Below are positions 55,126-62,921 of a DNA stretch of 64,000 nt, one piece after another. Each line of letters opens with the position of its first letter. Within the stretch, counting starts at the first letter, position 1. Both the position numbers and the translations under genes were made by a program. Under the pieces are notes generated by a model, which was given only the letters and a program-made list of their open reading frames with translations, made no database searches and had not been told where the DNA came from. Origin of the DNA: Chitinophaga sp. (lineage in GTDB: Bacteria > Bacteroidota > Bacteroidia > Chitinophagales > Chitinophagaceae); assembly GCF_019236475.1 (NCBI RefSeq), contig NZ_JAFAIX010000004.1, positions 682,001-746,000 of the forward strand. The letters run 5' to 3'.

Positions 55126-55454
55126 ACACAGAGAACACCAGAAAACGATTCAAAGAGAGAATCGCGTTTGAACGAAAAATAATATCAATAGTGAATAACG
55201 GTCTTAGGATTGTAGATCCACTAAATGGCTTGTCACAGTCTGCTATAAATTTATGGAAGGAGAAAAATGGAAACTTTGACTACATCAGTCAAATTTATAT
55301 TATGTTGAATGAATTGTCAAAAAGCTTAATGATTTTTTGTGATACGAGCAAGACTGCGTTTGATCAGGAAAAAGAAATTGATAGCAAATTTCTTAAAGAA
55401 AAAATTGGGGACTTACAAAGGACTGTTAATTTAAAAAATCGAATTGCAAATTAG
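55122..55454 (+). CDS. 110-aa helical protein coupled to the nucleotidyltransferase
   Basis: A 110-aa protein that starts in the ATGA overlap with the nucleotidyltransferase gene. It appears all-helical and strongly charged (TRKRFKERIAFERKIISIV; EIDSKFLKEKIGDLQRTVNL). It does not contain the RX4-6H motif of HepT-type HEPN ribonucleases, so it is not a standard MntA/HepT toxin. I recognise no family. Tight coupling suggests that it is the third subunit of a pentapeptide/nucleotidyltransferase/helical-protein module. Confidence 0.65.
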   Translation: MNTENTRKRFKERIAFERKIISIVNNGLRIVDPLNGLSQSAINLWKEKNGNFDYISQIYIMLNELSKSLMIFCDTSKTAFDQEKEIDSKFLKEKIGDLQRTVNLKNRIAN

Positions 55455-55590
55455 TTCTAGAAGATTGAATTCTGTTCGACCAAAGCTATTTTCATGTATT
55501 TGATCAATATTAATATTATGAGACTTAGGAATGGTATGGAATTTCTAACATGATAAATAATTGTATGCAGCACGTAGGAGTTTAGACCGA

Positions 55591-55670
55591 GGAATTACGT
55601 AGCAATTACAAAAAACACATTCTTTTTTCAGGCATGAAGTCAAGATTCTTATTTCAAGTAAATAAGGAAA
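55591..55670 (+). pseudogene. Relic of a second Argonaute gene (5' coding fragment)
   Basis: 80 bp that align to the Argonaute coding region 49353-49433 with about 70 of 81 columns identical and one gap (shared runs such as TTTTTCAGGCATGAAG and AAAACACATTC). The gap breaks the frame and the match stops abruptly at both ends. It lies in the 265-bp gap between the nucleotidyltransferase module and the DUF262 pair, marking a junction where another Argonaute allele once stood. Confidence 0.75.
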
Positions 55671-55719
55671 ATAGAGATCTTTTTACACCTGAATAACGCT
55701 AAATACTTGATAATCATAA

Positions 55720-57573
55720 ATGTCAAACACAATTCAACTCTATTCCGTATATGATTTACTTGAACGGGATTTTTTCATTCCTTCTTATCAGAGAGGATAT
55801 CGGTGGACAAAGCAACAGGTGGTGGACTTGCTGGACGATATTTTGGCATTTGCAAATAAAACCAAGAAAGAAAATGAATTTTACTGTTTGCAACCAATTG
55901 TGGTAAAAAAACATACATGGAAACGCGGCGATGATGGAACAGCAAAAGAACTAGAAGGATATGAGGTAGTAGATGGTCAACAAAGGTTGACGACGCTACG
56001 AATATTGTTTACTTATCTTATCAAGGAGCATCTTAATGGGAAACCTTTAAAGAGCGAATACAAGAAAGACATTTTTAATATTGATTACGAAACAAGAGCA
56101 GTTACTGAGGATTATTTTAATAACATTCTGGAATGTAATGATAACCAGATCGACCTTTTTCATATTTCCGCTGCCTACAAATATATCCGGGAATGGTTTG
56201 AGGAAAAAAATGGGCAGAGAGATGTAAGAGAGTCAGTGATCAGAACGTTGGTTTATCCTTTTGAAAACCAAAAGGCTGAGGGGGTTGTTCAGGTTATTTG
56301 GTATGAAATTACCAATGAAGTAAATCCCATAGATACCTTCATACGGATAAATCTTGGTAAAATATCGCTGACTAATGCAGAACTGATTAAAGCCCTTTTT
56401 TTGCAGGAAAGAAATTTTGGAGAAGAAGCCGAACTAGCTAAACTCAGACAACTTGAGATTGCGAATGAATGGGACAAAATTGAGAATACACTACAGGAAG
56501 ATGATTTCTGGTGGTTTCTAAATGAGCGGGAGAATCACTTGGCAGCCAGGATAGAGTATATTTTTGACATCATGCGTGATGTGGACGCAAAGAAAGACCC
56601 CGGGATCGTTAAAGAAATAGGAACTGATAGGTTTGCAACTTTCCGCTACTTCTACCGTAAGCTAGACAAGATGACCGGCTTTGATTTTGTAAAGGATCAA
56701 TGGGCAGCGGTAACTGATTACTTCAACAGGTTTCAGGAATGGTACAACAATCCGGTCTGGTATCATTACATTGGCTTTTTGATTTATTGTGGTCGCCATG
56801 ATATTTCGACCCTCTATGAACTGACTTCCTCCAAATCGGATACAAAAGAAGCCATCACCCAAATACTGATGGGCAAAATAAGACAACAATATACTAAGGT
56901 GGAATGGACTTATTCGGATGACGATCCAATGACTCCATTCCTTAATTTGTCGTATTCCAAGGACAAAAAAGCGATTCGGGAACTTTTGCTGCTGTTTAAC
57001 ATAACCTATATTGTGAAGCAGTGTATCAGCAAGTCAATTATTTTCAAATTTCCTTTTAGGTCTTTTAAAGAAGAATCATGGGATGTTGAACATATTGATT
57101 CCTTTACTGAAAATGCTTTAAGAAGCTATGCAGCACAAAAAGTATGGTTGGAAAGCTCACTGGAAAGCCTCCCTGAAATATCCCAGTATTCCGAACTATA
57201 TGATAACGTACAAAATTTCATTAGAAATGAGGGAGGACAGAAAGATTTCGATTCATTGCATGGAGAAGTCATCATTCTTGCGAAAGAAAATTCAAATCAC
57301 GAAACGCTGAAAGATAATATTGGTAACCTTACTCTCCTGGACGCGGGTACTAACAGGGCATATGGAAATGCATTGTTCCCTACAAAAAGAAGAACCATTA
57401 TTGAAAAGGATAAGAACGGGGTTTTTATTCCAATCTGCACTAAAAATGTGTTCTTGAAATATTTTGATCTTCAGGGTAAAACATTGACAAAATGGACAGA
57501 ACAGGACATTAAAACCTATCGAAACGTGTTAGCTGAAACCCTGATAGACTTTCTTCCTACCCAACCACAATGA
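55720..57573 (+). CDS. DUF262-DUF1524 protein (GmrSD-like, HNH nuclease)
   Basis: A 617-aa protein. The DUF262 N-terminus (IPSYQRGYRW near residue 20; DGQQRLTT at 85-92, a ParB/Srx-like nucleotide-binding loop) is joined to a C-terminal DUF1524 His-Me finger nuclease: WDVEHID with His458, then GNLTLLDAGTNRAYGNALFP with Asn536, and KRRTIIEKD. This is the architecture of the GmrSD type IV restriction enzymes that cleave modified phage DNA. Its stop overlaps the next DUF262 gene by ATGA, so the two act as a pair. The key nuclease and nucleotide residues appear intact. Confidence 0.88.
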   Translation: MSNTIQLYSVYDLLERDFFIPSYQRGYRWTKQQVVDLLDDILAFANKTKKENEFYCLQPIVVKKHTWKRGDDGTAKELEGYEVVDGQQRLTTLRILFTYLIKEHLNGKPLKSEYKKDIFNIDYETRAVTEDYFNNILECNDNQIDLFHISAAYKYIREWFEEKNGQRDVRESVIRTLVYPFENQKAEGVVQVIWYEITNEVNPIDTFIRINLGKISLTNAELIKALFLQERNFGEEAELAKLRQLEIANEWDKIENTLQEDDFWWFLNERENHLAARIEYIFDIMRDVDAKKDPGIVKEIGTDRFATFRYFYRKLDKMTGFDFVKDQWAAVTDYFNRFQEWYNNPVWYHYIGFLIYCGRHDISTLYELTSSKSDTKEAITQILMGKIRQQYTKVEWTYSDDDPMTPFLNLSYSKDKKAIRELLLLFNITYIVKQCISKSIIFKFPFRSFKEESWDVEHIDSFTENALRSYAAQKVWLESSLESLPEISQYSELYDNVQNFIRNEGGQKDFDSLHGEVIILAKENSNHETLKDNIGNLTLLDAGTNRAYGNALFPTKRRTIIEKDKNGVFIPICTKNVFLKYFDLQGKTLTKWTEQDIKTYRNVLAETLIDFLPTQPQ

Positions 57574-59936
57574 AACATAAAATGAATAAGTATAACATCA
57601 TAGATATTCTTTCCAAAGAAGTAGAGATAGAGACAAATAATGAAACAAAATGTTATAAGTTCGATGGCATTCAAATCCCTATGATCCAGAGAGATTATGC
57701 ACAGGGGCGCATAGATGAGATAGAGATCAGGGAACGGTTTTTAAATTCAATATTTCACTCGCTGCGTGATGGGAAATTCTTGGATCTTGACTTCGTTTAT
57801 GGTTCAATAAAGAGGATCAAAGGTTCGACAAAATCCATTGACAATAAAATTTATTTTGTACCATTAGATGGGCAACAAAGGCTCACTACCTTATTTCTGT
57901 TGCATTGGTATATCGGAAACCGCGAATTGGCAAATGATCAGTTGGCTGTATTAAGGAGCAGTTTGCGGTGTTTCTCATATGACACAAGGATCAGTGCCCG
58001 GAAATTCTGTGAAATACTTTCTACGTTGTCTGTGAGCTTTAAACAAAAACCCGCTAAAGAAATAAAAGACCAGGCATGGTTTTACAGCATTTACGAAAAA
58101 GACCCCACTGTGAAGTCTATGCTTGTAATGTTGGATGCTATCCATGAACATTATGAGAACAGTTCGCAACTCTTATACAGTAAGTTGAATCTACTTTCGT
58201 TTTATATACTGCCATTGGATGGATTCAACCTCTCTGATGAGCTTTACATCAAAATGAACGCACGTGGAAAGCAGTTGACAGACTTTGAAAACTTTAAGGC
58301 AGACCTTATTAATTGGCTCCAAGACAACCAGAACCCTTTTAAAAATGAATTTGCAACATACGTAGTGGCTGGCGGGAGATCCATGCCATATCATATGTCT
58401 TTTGCTCAAAAACTTGACAACGAGTGGACTAACCTGTTCTGGGGCCTGATTAAAAACAACGCGTTTGGGAACACGGCGACAGAAAAGGCGGTAGATCCCT
58501 TTTTTAACCGCTTTTTCTATCGCTATCTGTTGAACCGGTATATTCTTGCCTCCTCTTTGGACCACGAAAAAATTGGTAGAGATGAAGTCTATCAAAAGTT
58601 ACAGAGAGAGTCCGGGTATGCTGGTTTTCATCATTTTAAAGACATCTTTTCTCAAGAGAATGTTACACAAGCTATAGAGAAGATATTAGACTGTCTTTCT
58701 TCGAACTGGAATAGTATCAATGAGTATATGCATGCTTCCTGGAATGAGCGTTTGTCGTTGTTTGAGGGAGAAATCACCCAATCTCATCGTGTACTATTCC
58801 TGGCTGTTACTTTATATGTTGAAAGATTTGATTATGATGAAACGTGCTTTAAACAATGGATGCGGGTTGTATGGAACATTGTAGCCAATACCGACATTAA
58901 TGACGTCAGTTCAATGGTCGCTGCTATGAAGGTGGTGAATGAGCTGTCTTTAAAAGCGAATAAAATATACAGCCTACTGTCGGATGCTCCATTACAGCTA
59001 TCTTCTTCAAAAGAAGCCATAGAAGAAGAAAGACAAAAAGCATCTTTCATACGACAAAATATTACATGGGAGAAGCTCTTTATAGAAGCAGAATCCCACC
59101 TCTTCTTTAAAGGATCCATTGGCTTTTTGATCTCTCCTGAAATGAGCGAAGAGGACTTTACTCATAGGAAAGAAATGGCTTTTCAGGTTTTTGACCAAGG
59201 GGGGGTAAATGAAAAATATCGTGAAGATCATCTTTTTCTAAGGGCTCTGATCAGCAGATTTGAATTTCATATTGATTTAATTGGAAAGAACTTTACAGAT
59301 AAGGATGAGCGTGAACACTATTTGAAGAGGATGCTTTCTTCCAATAAGACGGTGAAGCAATTCACCGTTGACTGCTTCAGCTTGCCAGACGAGATGACCT
59401 TCATGCAGCATTGTAGTGTTTTGGTGCAGGAAGATTCAAGAATGAATGCTTGGGACTCCGCCGAAATCTCCCAGTGGAGAATTAGGACCGTACATGAGGC
59501 TTTATATAAACACCCTTGGCTCCAGAATTGGATGCAGGAGAAAAATGCAATCAGGATTGGATGGAAAAACGACAAGATTTACGCTTCAAGGCCCAGCGCA
59601 TGGTATGACTGGGTAATGCTGGATACTTACAGGAATCAGTTGATTTCAATTTTGGTACAAAATTATGCATTTAGCACAGGTAGGCAATGCATATATAAGC
59701 ATGACACAGTTCCTTATTATTGGGGGACCGATGATATTGTATTAGAGAAAACTTATAAGGGCAATCCTGTCAAACTCATATTTACGCAAACGGACGGTCT
59801 GAAGGTAAGTATTCCTGACCTTGAATATTATATAGATAACTTTGTCCAGGAGGTAGCCATACAAGGCGCTGCAAAATACGTAACATATATACTCGATGAA
59901 ATGCATGAAAAGATGACACGGATCACAGCAGAATAA
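57570..59936 (+). CDS. DUF262 family protein, partner of the preceding nuclease
   Basis: A 788-aa protein. The DUF262 domain at the N-terminus (IPMIQRDYAQGR; PLDGQQRLTTLFLLHW with Asp100) is intact, followed by SDELYIKMNARGKQLTDFENF, the later DUF262 motif. The long C-terminal half (about 330-788) is helical and shows no HNH signature. Two DUF262 proteins, one with and one without a nuclease, overlapping by ATGA, suggest a hetero-complex in which this subunit senses or unwinds and the first one cuts. The start could be the second Met, at 57582. Confidence 0.85.
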   Translation: MKHKMNKYNIIDILSKEVEIETNNETKCYKFDGIQIPMIQRDYAQGRIDEIEIRERFLNSIFHSLRDGKFLDLDFVYGSIKRIKGSTKSIDNKIYFVPLDGQQRLTTLFLLHWYIGNRELANDQLAVLRSSLRCFSYDTRISARKFCEILSTLSVSFKQKPAKEIKDQAWFYSIYEKDPTVKSMLVMLDAIHEHYENSSQLLYSKLNLLSFYILPLDGFNLSDELYIKMNARGKQLTDFENFKADLINWLQDNQNPFKNEFATYVVAGGRSMPYHMSFAQKLDNEWTNLFWGLIKNNAFGNTATEKAVDPFFNRFFYRYLLNRYILASSLDHEKIGRDEVYQKLQRESGYAGFHHFKDIFSQENVTQAIEKILDCLSSNWNSINEYMHASWNERLSLFEGEITQSHRVLFLAVTLYVERFDYDETCFKQWMRVVWNIVANTDINDVSSMVAAMKVVNELSLKANKIYSLLSDAPLQLSSSKEAIEEERQKASFIRQNITWEKLFIEAESHLFFKGSIGFLISPEMSEEDFTHRKEMAFQVFDQGGVNEKYREDHLFLRALISRFEFHIDLIGKNFTDKDEREHYLKRMLSSNKTVKQFTVDCFSLPDEMTFMQHCSVLVQEDSRMNAWDSAEISQWRIRTVHEALYKHPWLQNWMQEKNAIRIGWKNDKIYASRPSAWYDWVMLDTYRNQLISILVQNYAFSTGRQCIYKHDTVPYYWGTDDIVLEKTYKGNPVKLIFTQTDGLKVSIPDLEYYIDNFVQEVAIQGAAKYVTYILDEMHEKMTRITAE

Positions 59937-60283
59937 TAGGGAGCAGGAAGAGATGAATGATCATTTGATGAGCAAGCTAAAACATGAACTCACCTTCAAA
60001 GTGTCTGACCGATCTATAAATTTTGGATAAGGATATTGGTAAATATGATATAATCCGAGTAGATAAGCGGGGGGATGTTATTGCGAGGAGGAACCCTTAA
60101 GGACATTAGCTCTTCCGGGTTTCATTTTAGATTAGGCGAGTCCAGTATCATTAGCAACATCAAAAGTTACTCTGACAAGGAACATTCCTGTGTAACATTC
60201 TGTAGAAGAATTTTATCTTGATTTTTGGAGAGTTTATCAATAATTAGGTGTCTTCTGGTTTTCGTATTGAAAAAGACATTTTT
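59937..60283. other. Intergenic remnant region
   Basis: About 350 bp with short broken frames that look like gene debris: one from ATG at 59953 (25 aa, LTFKVSDRSINFG) and a following frame near 60022 (DKDIGKYDIIRVDKRGD). They may be pieces of one former gene interrupted by a stop. No intact gene or RNA is seen. Confidence 0.45.
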
Positions 60284-61099
60284 ATGCATTTAAAATATTT
60301 GCCAGAAGAGAACTATCTTCTATTAATTGGTTCGAATTTTGTACCAGCGGGATCACAATACCTGAACGTTAATAGTAAGCAAAGATCATTATCACTCATG
60401 GAAAAACTATTTCAGGCTTATAAAAATTTACTTGAGGAACGACTTAATAGAAAACCACTTCTGCTTTTGGGTGAAGACAGCATACGATATGACTTTTTTG
60501 CTGCTTTAATGGAAGCTTATAGCTTTCGGCCATCACAAATTCAAATTGAAGTTCCAATCAATAGTCAAACCTTTATTCCTGCTAAAGAGAAAATTTCATA
60601 CAGAAATGAAAAACCACTGATTGATTTAGTCATTGACGAACCAGGATTAAGACTTTCTGCAGAATTCGGACTATTCAGGCAAAATAGTAATGAAGATGGA
60701 ACAATTAACAAAACTGCGAGGCTTGTCAAAATGTTAAACGACATGATTAGAGTTTCTCTTGAAGCTCACTTTACAAATACGACCGGACTTTTTATTTGTG
60801 TCGCAGACCATAAAATGATAGGTCATCAAATTAGAAGCAATATTGTTGACCCTTTTCCAGCAGATTATGTAATTAATAACGATATTATTAATCATCAATT
60901 GGAGCAAAAGACGAATAAATTTGACAAGCGCTTTTTGAAGGTTTTTCAGCCTTTAAAAAAGGACATTGCAAGCACATTGATAGTTAACGAGCAGTTGAGA
61001 GCAAAAAAAATCAAGCATGAAACAAGACTCTTAATTTGGAAAGTTTCAATTACTGGCATGCCTACTACTAACATTGGTATTGTCAATAATGGGTCTTGA
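60284..61099 (+). CDS. Uncharacterised island protein (271 aa)
   Basis: Start taken at ATG 60284; a GTG at 60248 and an ATG at 60398 are alternatives. The 60398 start would place the tRNA-like sequence at 60329-60356 outside the gene and gives a good N-terminus (MEKLFQAYKNLLEERLNRK). The rest is a mixed alpha/beta protein with LLLLGEDSIRYDFFAALMEA, PLIDLVIDEPGLRLSAEFGL and FTNTTGLFICVADHK. The D...E.x pattern in the second segment could be a divergent nuclease core, but this is weak. I do not recognise the family. It is the last plus-strand gene of the defence cluster before debris. Confidence 0.6.
   Translation: MHLKYLPEENYLLLIGSNFVPAGSQYLNVNSKQRSLSLMEKLFQAYKNLLEERLNRKPLLLLGEDSIRYDFFAALMEAYSFRPSQIQIEVPINSQTFIPAKEKISYRNEKPLIDLVIDEPGLRLSAEFGLFRQNSNEDGTINKTARLVKMLNDMIRVSLEAHFTNTTGLFICVADHKMIGHQIRSNIVDPFPADYVINNDIINHQLEQKTNKFDKRFLKVFQPLKKDIASTLIVNEQLRAKKIKHETRLLIWKVSITGMPTTNIGIVNNGS
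60329..60356 (+). repeat. tRNA-Lys 3'-end-like sequence inside a reading frame
   Basis: GGTTCGA (60329-60335) and CCAGCGGGATCAC (60344-60356, 13 bases identical to the tRNA-Lys 3' end plus one base) occur in the tRNA order with five extra bases between them. They fall in the first third of the frame that encodes the 271-aa protein. Confidence 0.5.
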
Positions 61100-61105
61100 T
61101 ATTGA

Positions 61106-61336
61106 AACAATCTTGGAGGGCTACAAAATTCGAACCTAACTAAATCCTTTACTCAGATTATAGCACTGATCGACAGCGCACTGATTGAGCGACCGACGGG
61201 AGAACCAGGAGCGCGAACACCAGCATTTGTACCCTGGTCAACATTTTACTATCACGCGGTGTCCGCGTTGGTAGATGATGGGGCAACTGAAGAACAGAGG
61301 CTCATCACCATCACTTCGACCAGCGACAGAATATAG
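61106..61336 (+). pseudogene. Possible gene remnant without a start codon
   Basis: A stop-to-stop frame with protein-like composition (TQIIALIDSALIERPTGEPG; FVPWSTFYYHAVSALVDDGA) and higher GC than the island genes, but no usable start. It may be a fragment of an unrelated inserted gene. I recognise no family. Confidence 0.35.
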
Positions 61337-61689
61337 GAGGCTAGGCCCAGCCGTTGTGGCCCATCATCTACTATCCCGGACGTTTGCCGTTTGTTCCACC
61401 GTTGTTTGCTAATGATTTTTGCCTGTAGCTTATAACCGGTCGCCTCCCGGCAAAGGATTTCCTTCCGGCAGCGGGCCGGCCGAGAATAGCCGCTGTAGGA
61501 GCATAGCAATACCACGCCCCTACAACAGAGCTACCATTTTTTCGACATTAAAGAAAGCTGATAATACAGAAGTGAAGAACGTTATTCTGTATGGTTAGTT
61601 ACAGGGTTATTTATTAGGCGCCTTTCATGAATGCTCCCGCCCCCGGATGCCCGGTACTCGAAATGGGAGTATCATTTTCTTATAGATGC
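61337..61689. other. GC-richer non-coding stretch
   Basis: About 350 bp with GC-rich blocks (CGGCAGCGGGCCGGCCGAG) that contrast with the A/T-rich defence genes. A 12-bp inverted repeat built on TAGATGATGGG links about 61271 and 61371. A minus-strand frame here (61252-61515) has poor protein character, so I do not call it. Confidence 0.4.
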
Positions 61690-61908
61690 TTATAGAACCC
61701 AAAAAGGGGGAACAGGCTTGGGAGCTTTTTGATGAATTTTGATTGTAAGCACACCATTTTCAACAGAAATAATGATATGGTCACTGATTTCAAATCCGGC
61801 TTTTTCCAACCACACCCCGGAGAGGTTTAACCAAGGAACAGTTTTTCCTTCATAAGTTCTTTGAACCCATTTCCCATGAATTTTTACAATTCGGTTTTTA
61901 CTTTGCAT
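61690..61908 (-). CDS. SymE family toxin-like protein
   Basis: A 72-aa protein with the SymE core: VPWLNLSGVWLEKAGFEISD then HIIISVENGVLTIKI, a SpoVT/AbrB-like fold. In Escherichia coli SymE is an SOS-induced RNA- or nucleoid-acting toxin held down by the antisense RNA SymR. The tail KAPKPVPPFWVL is unusual. A related but weaker frame lies 48 bp upstream on the same strand, so two copies are in tandem. I cannot identify an antisense RNA from sequence alone. It sits near the right end of the defence island. Confidence 0.8.
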   Translation of the reverse strand: MQSKNRIVKIHGKWVQRTYEGKTVPWLNLSGVWLEKAGFEISDHIIISVENGVLTIKIHQKAPKPVPPFWVL

Positions 61909-61956
61909 ATGGCTTTTTGTTTTAATTATTAATGATGTAGAGTTAGAATACGGTTT

Positions 61957-62136
61957 TTAATACCTTACTAAGCTGACGCTTTGCGCTATTTCAGTAATAT
62001 GGTTTGGGATAAAAGTTAATTGCCGGGTGCCTGTAAGGGCGGATACTTTTAACCATGGAGCCTTTATACAATGGCAAAGCCGTTCCGAACTTTTATAATG
62101 CAGCATGGCTTTTCGTTCATTTGGCTGGTTTTTCAT
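61957..62136 (-). CDS. Small SymE-like protein (59 aa), possibly degenerate
   Basis: ATG at 62136, stop at 61957. It has the SymE-like stretch IKAPWLKVSALTGTRQLTFI followed by PNHITEIAQ, but lacks the WLE..GF core. It lies just upstream of the intact SymE-like gene in the same direction and may be a decayed duplicate or a small partner. Confidence 0.45.
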   Translation of the reverse strand: MKNQPNERKAMLHYKSSERLCHCIKAPWLKVSALTGTRQLTFIPNHITEIAQSVSLVRY

Positions 62137-62334
62137 GATGTTGATTATTCTCTACAAATATAATCAAAATATAGATAATGGTAAACTTAAAATGTAGTGT
62201 TTTGTAGCTTTTTAGGTCATTTTACTGTCATTAAAAGTAGACTATTATCTAGTTTTCTGGTTATATTTATTCCTACCGGCCCCTTATTTCATATTAAATT
62301 TTAAATCAGTAGTTTAGCGCGAAAATCATCCATT

Positions 62335-62646
62335 ATGACATTTGGTGAAAAAGTTACCATAGCAAGAAAGCAAAAGAAGTTAACACAGACCGAGTTAGCA
62401 GATGCGACTGGCACATCCAGAGATATAATTGGAAAGTATGAACGAGATGAATCGAAACCATCAATTGAAATAGCAGCGAGAATTGCGGAAGTCCTGGACA
62501 GTTCGCTGGACTTTTTGATTAGAAATATTAACCCCGAAGACGTACTAGCTGAGAAGATCAAACAACTTTCCCCTATCAATAAGGAATACGTAATGGCTGT
62601 AATTGAAGCTTTTGAAGCTAAGGAGAAATTGCAGGGTAAAAGATAA
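62335..62646 (+). CDS. XRE family helix-turn-helix regulator
   Basis: A 103-aa protein. The lambda-repressor-type HTH spans residues 4-60 (TFGEKVTIARKQKKLTQTEL; TSRDIIGKYERDESKPSIEI), followed by a short helical tail (LSPINKEYVMAVIEAFEAKE) suited to dimerisation. It is divergent from the SymE-like genes across 198 bp and just inside the right repeat of the island. Likely a repressor of the adjacent SymE-like or island genes; its target is inferred from position. Confidence 0.9.
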   Translation: MTFGEKVTIARKQKKLTQTELADATGTSRDIIGKYERDESKPSIEIAARIAEVLDSSLDFLIRNINPEDVLAEKIKQLSPINKEYVMAVIEAFEAKEKLQGKR

Positions 62647-62798
62647 AGGCTCCCGCTTGCGCAAAAGGCTTTATACCAAAAAATCCGAAAGGCACCCACA
62701 CCTTATCCAGAAGATATTTAACGGTGGATTAGCTACCTTCTTTTTGAACTGCTGTCTGGCTAACTCCGAACATCACGGTATCAGCGTAGCTAATGATT

Positions 62799-62849
62799 CC
62801 TTGAAAAATGGCGCTAATTAAGCCTTTGACATAGTCCCCGCGGGATCAC
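62799..62849 (+). repeat. Right copy of 51-bp imperfect direct repeat containing the tRNA-Lys 3' end
   Basis: 43 of 51 bases are identical to 46969-47019, with no gaps. It ends GCGGGATCAC like tRNA-Lys, is preceded by AATGATTCC like the tRNA 5' flank, and is followed by a tRNA-terminator-like T-run. It is a candidate right attachment-site remnant. Confidence 0.65.
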
Positions 62850-62865
62850 AAGCAATCTTCAAAAA

Positions 62866-62888
62866 CTGCGCTAGTCGTAGGTTTTTTT
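62866..62888 (+). terminator. Weak terminator-like hairpin after the right repeat
   Basis: CTGCG, loop CTAGT, CGTAG (one G-T pair), then a T-run. Its position relative to the repeat mirrors the tRNA-Lys terminator, so it is probably a decayed copy. Confidence 0.45.
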
Positions 62889-62921
62889 GTTTTTTATCTA
62901 TGCTTGCTCATTGATATGAAG

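Noticed and set aside
54457..55454. MntA/HepT toxin-antitoxin pair
   Set aside because: The protein after the nucleotidyltransferase lacks the RX4-6H motif of HEPN RNases, and the pentapeptide membrane gene is tightly coupled upstream.
61252..61515. 87-aa minus-strand frame
   Set aside because: It overlaps the more protein-like plus-strand remnant, has no recognisable motif and its N-terminus is in a GC-rich block with stops in relative positions that suggest non-coding DNA.
62603..62821. 72-aa plus-strand frame overlapping the XRE gene end
   Set aside because: It overlaps the XRE gene out of frame and runs into the tRNA-derived repeat; composition is not convincing.
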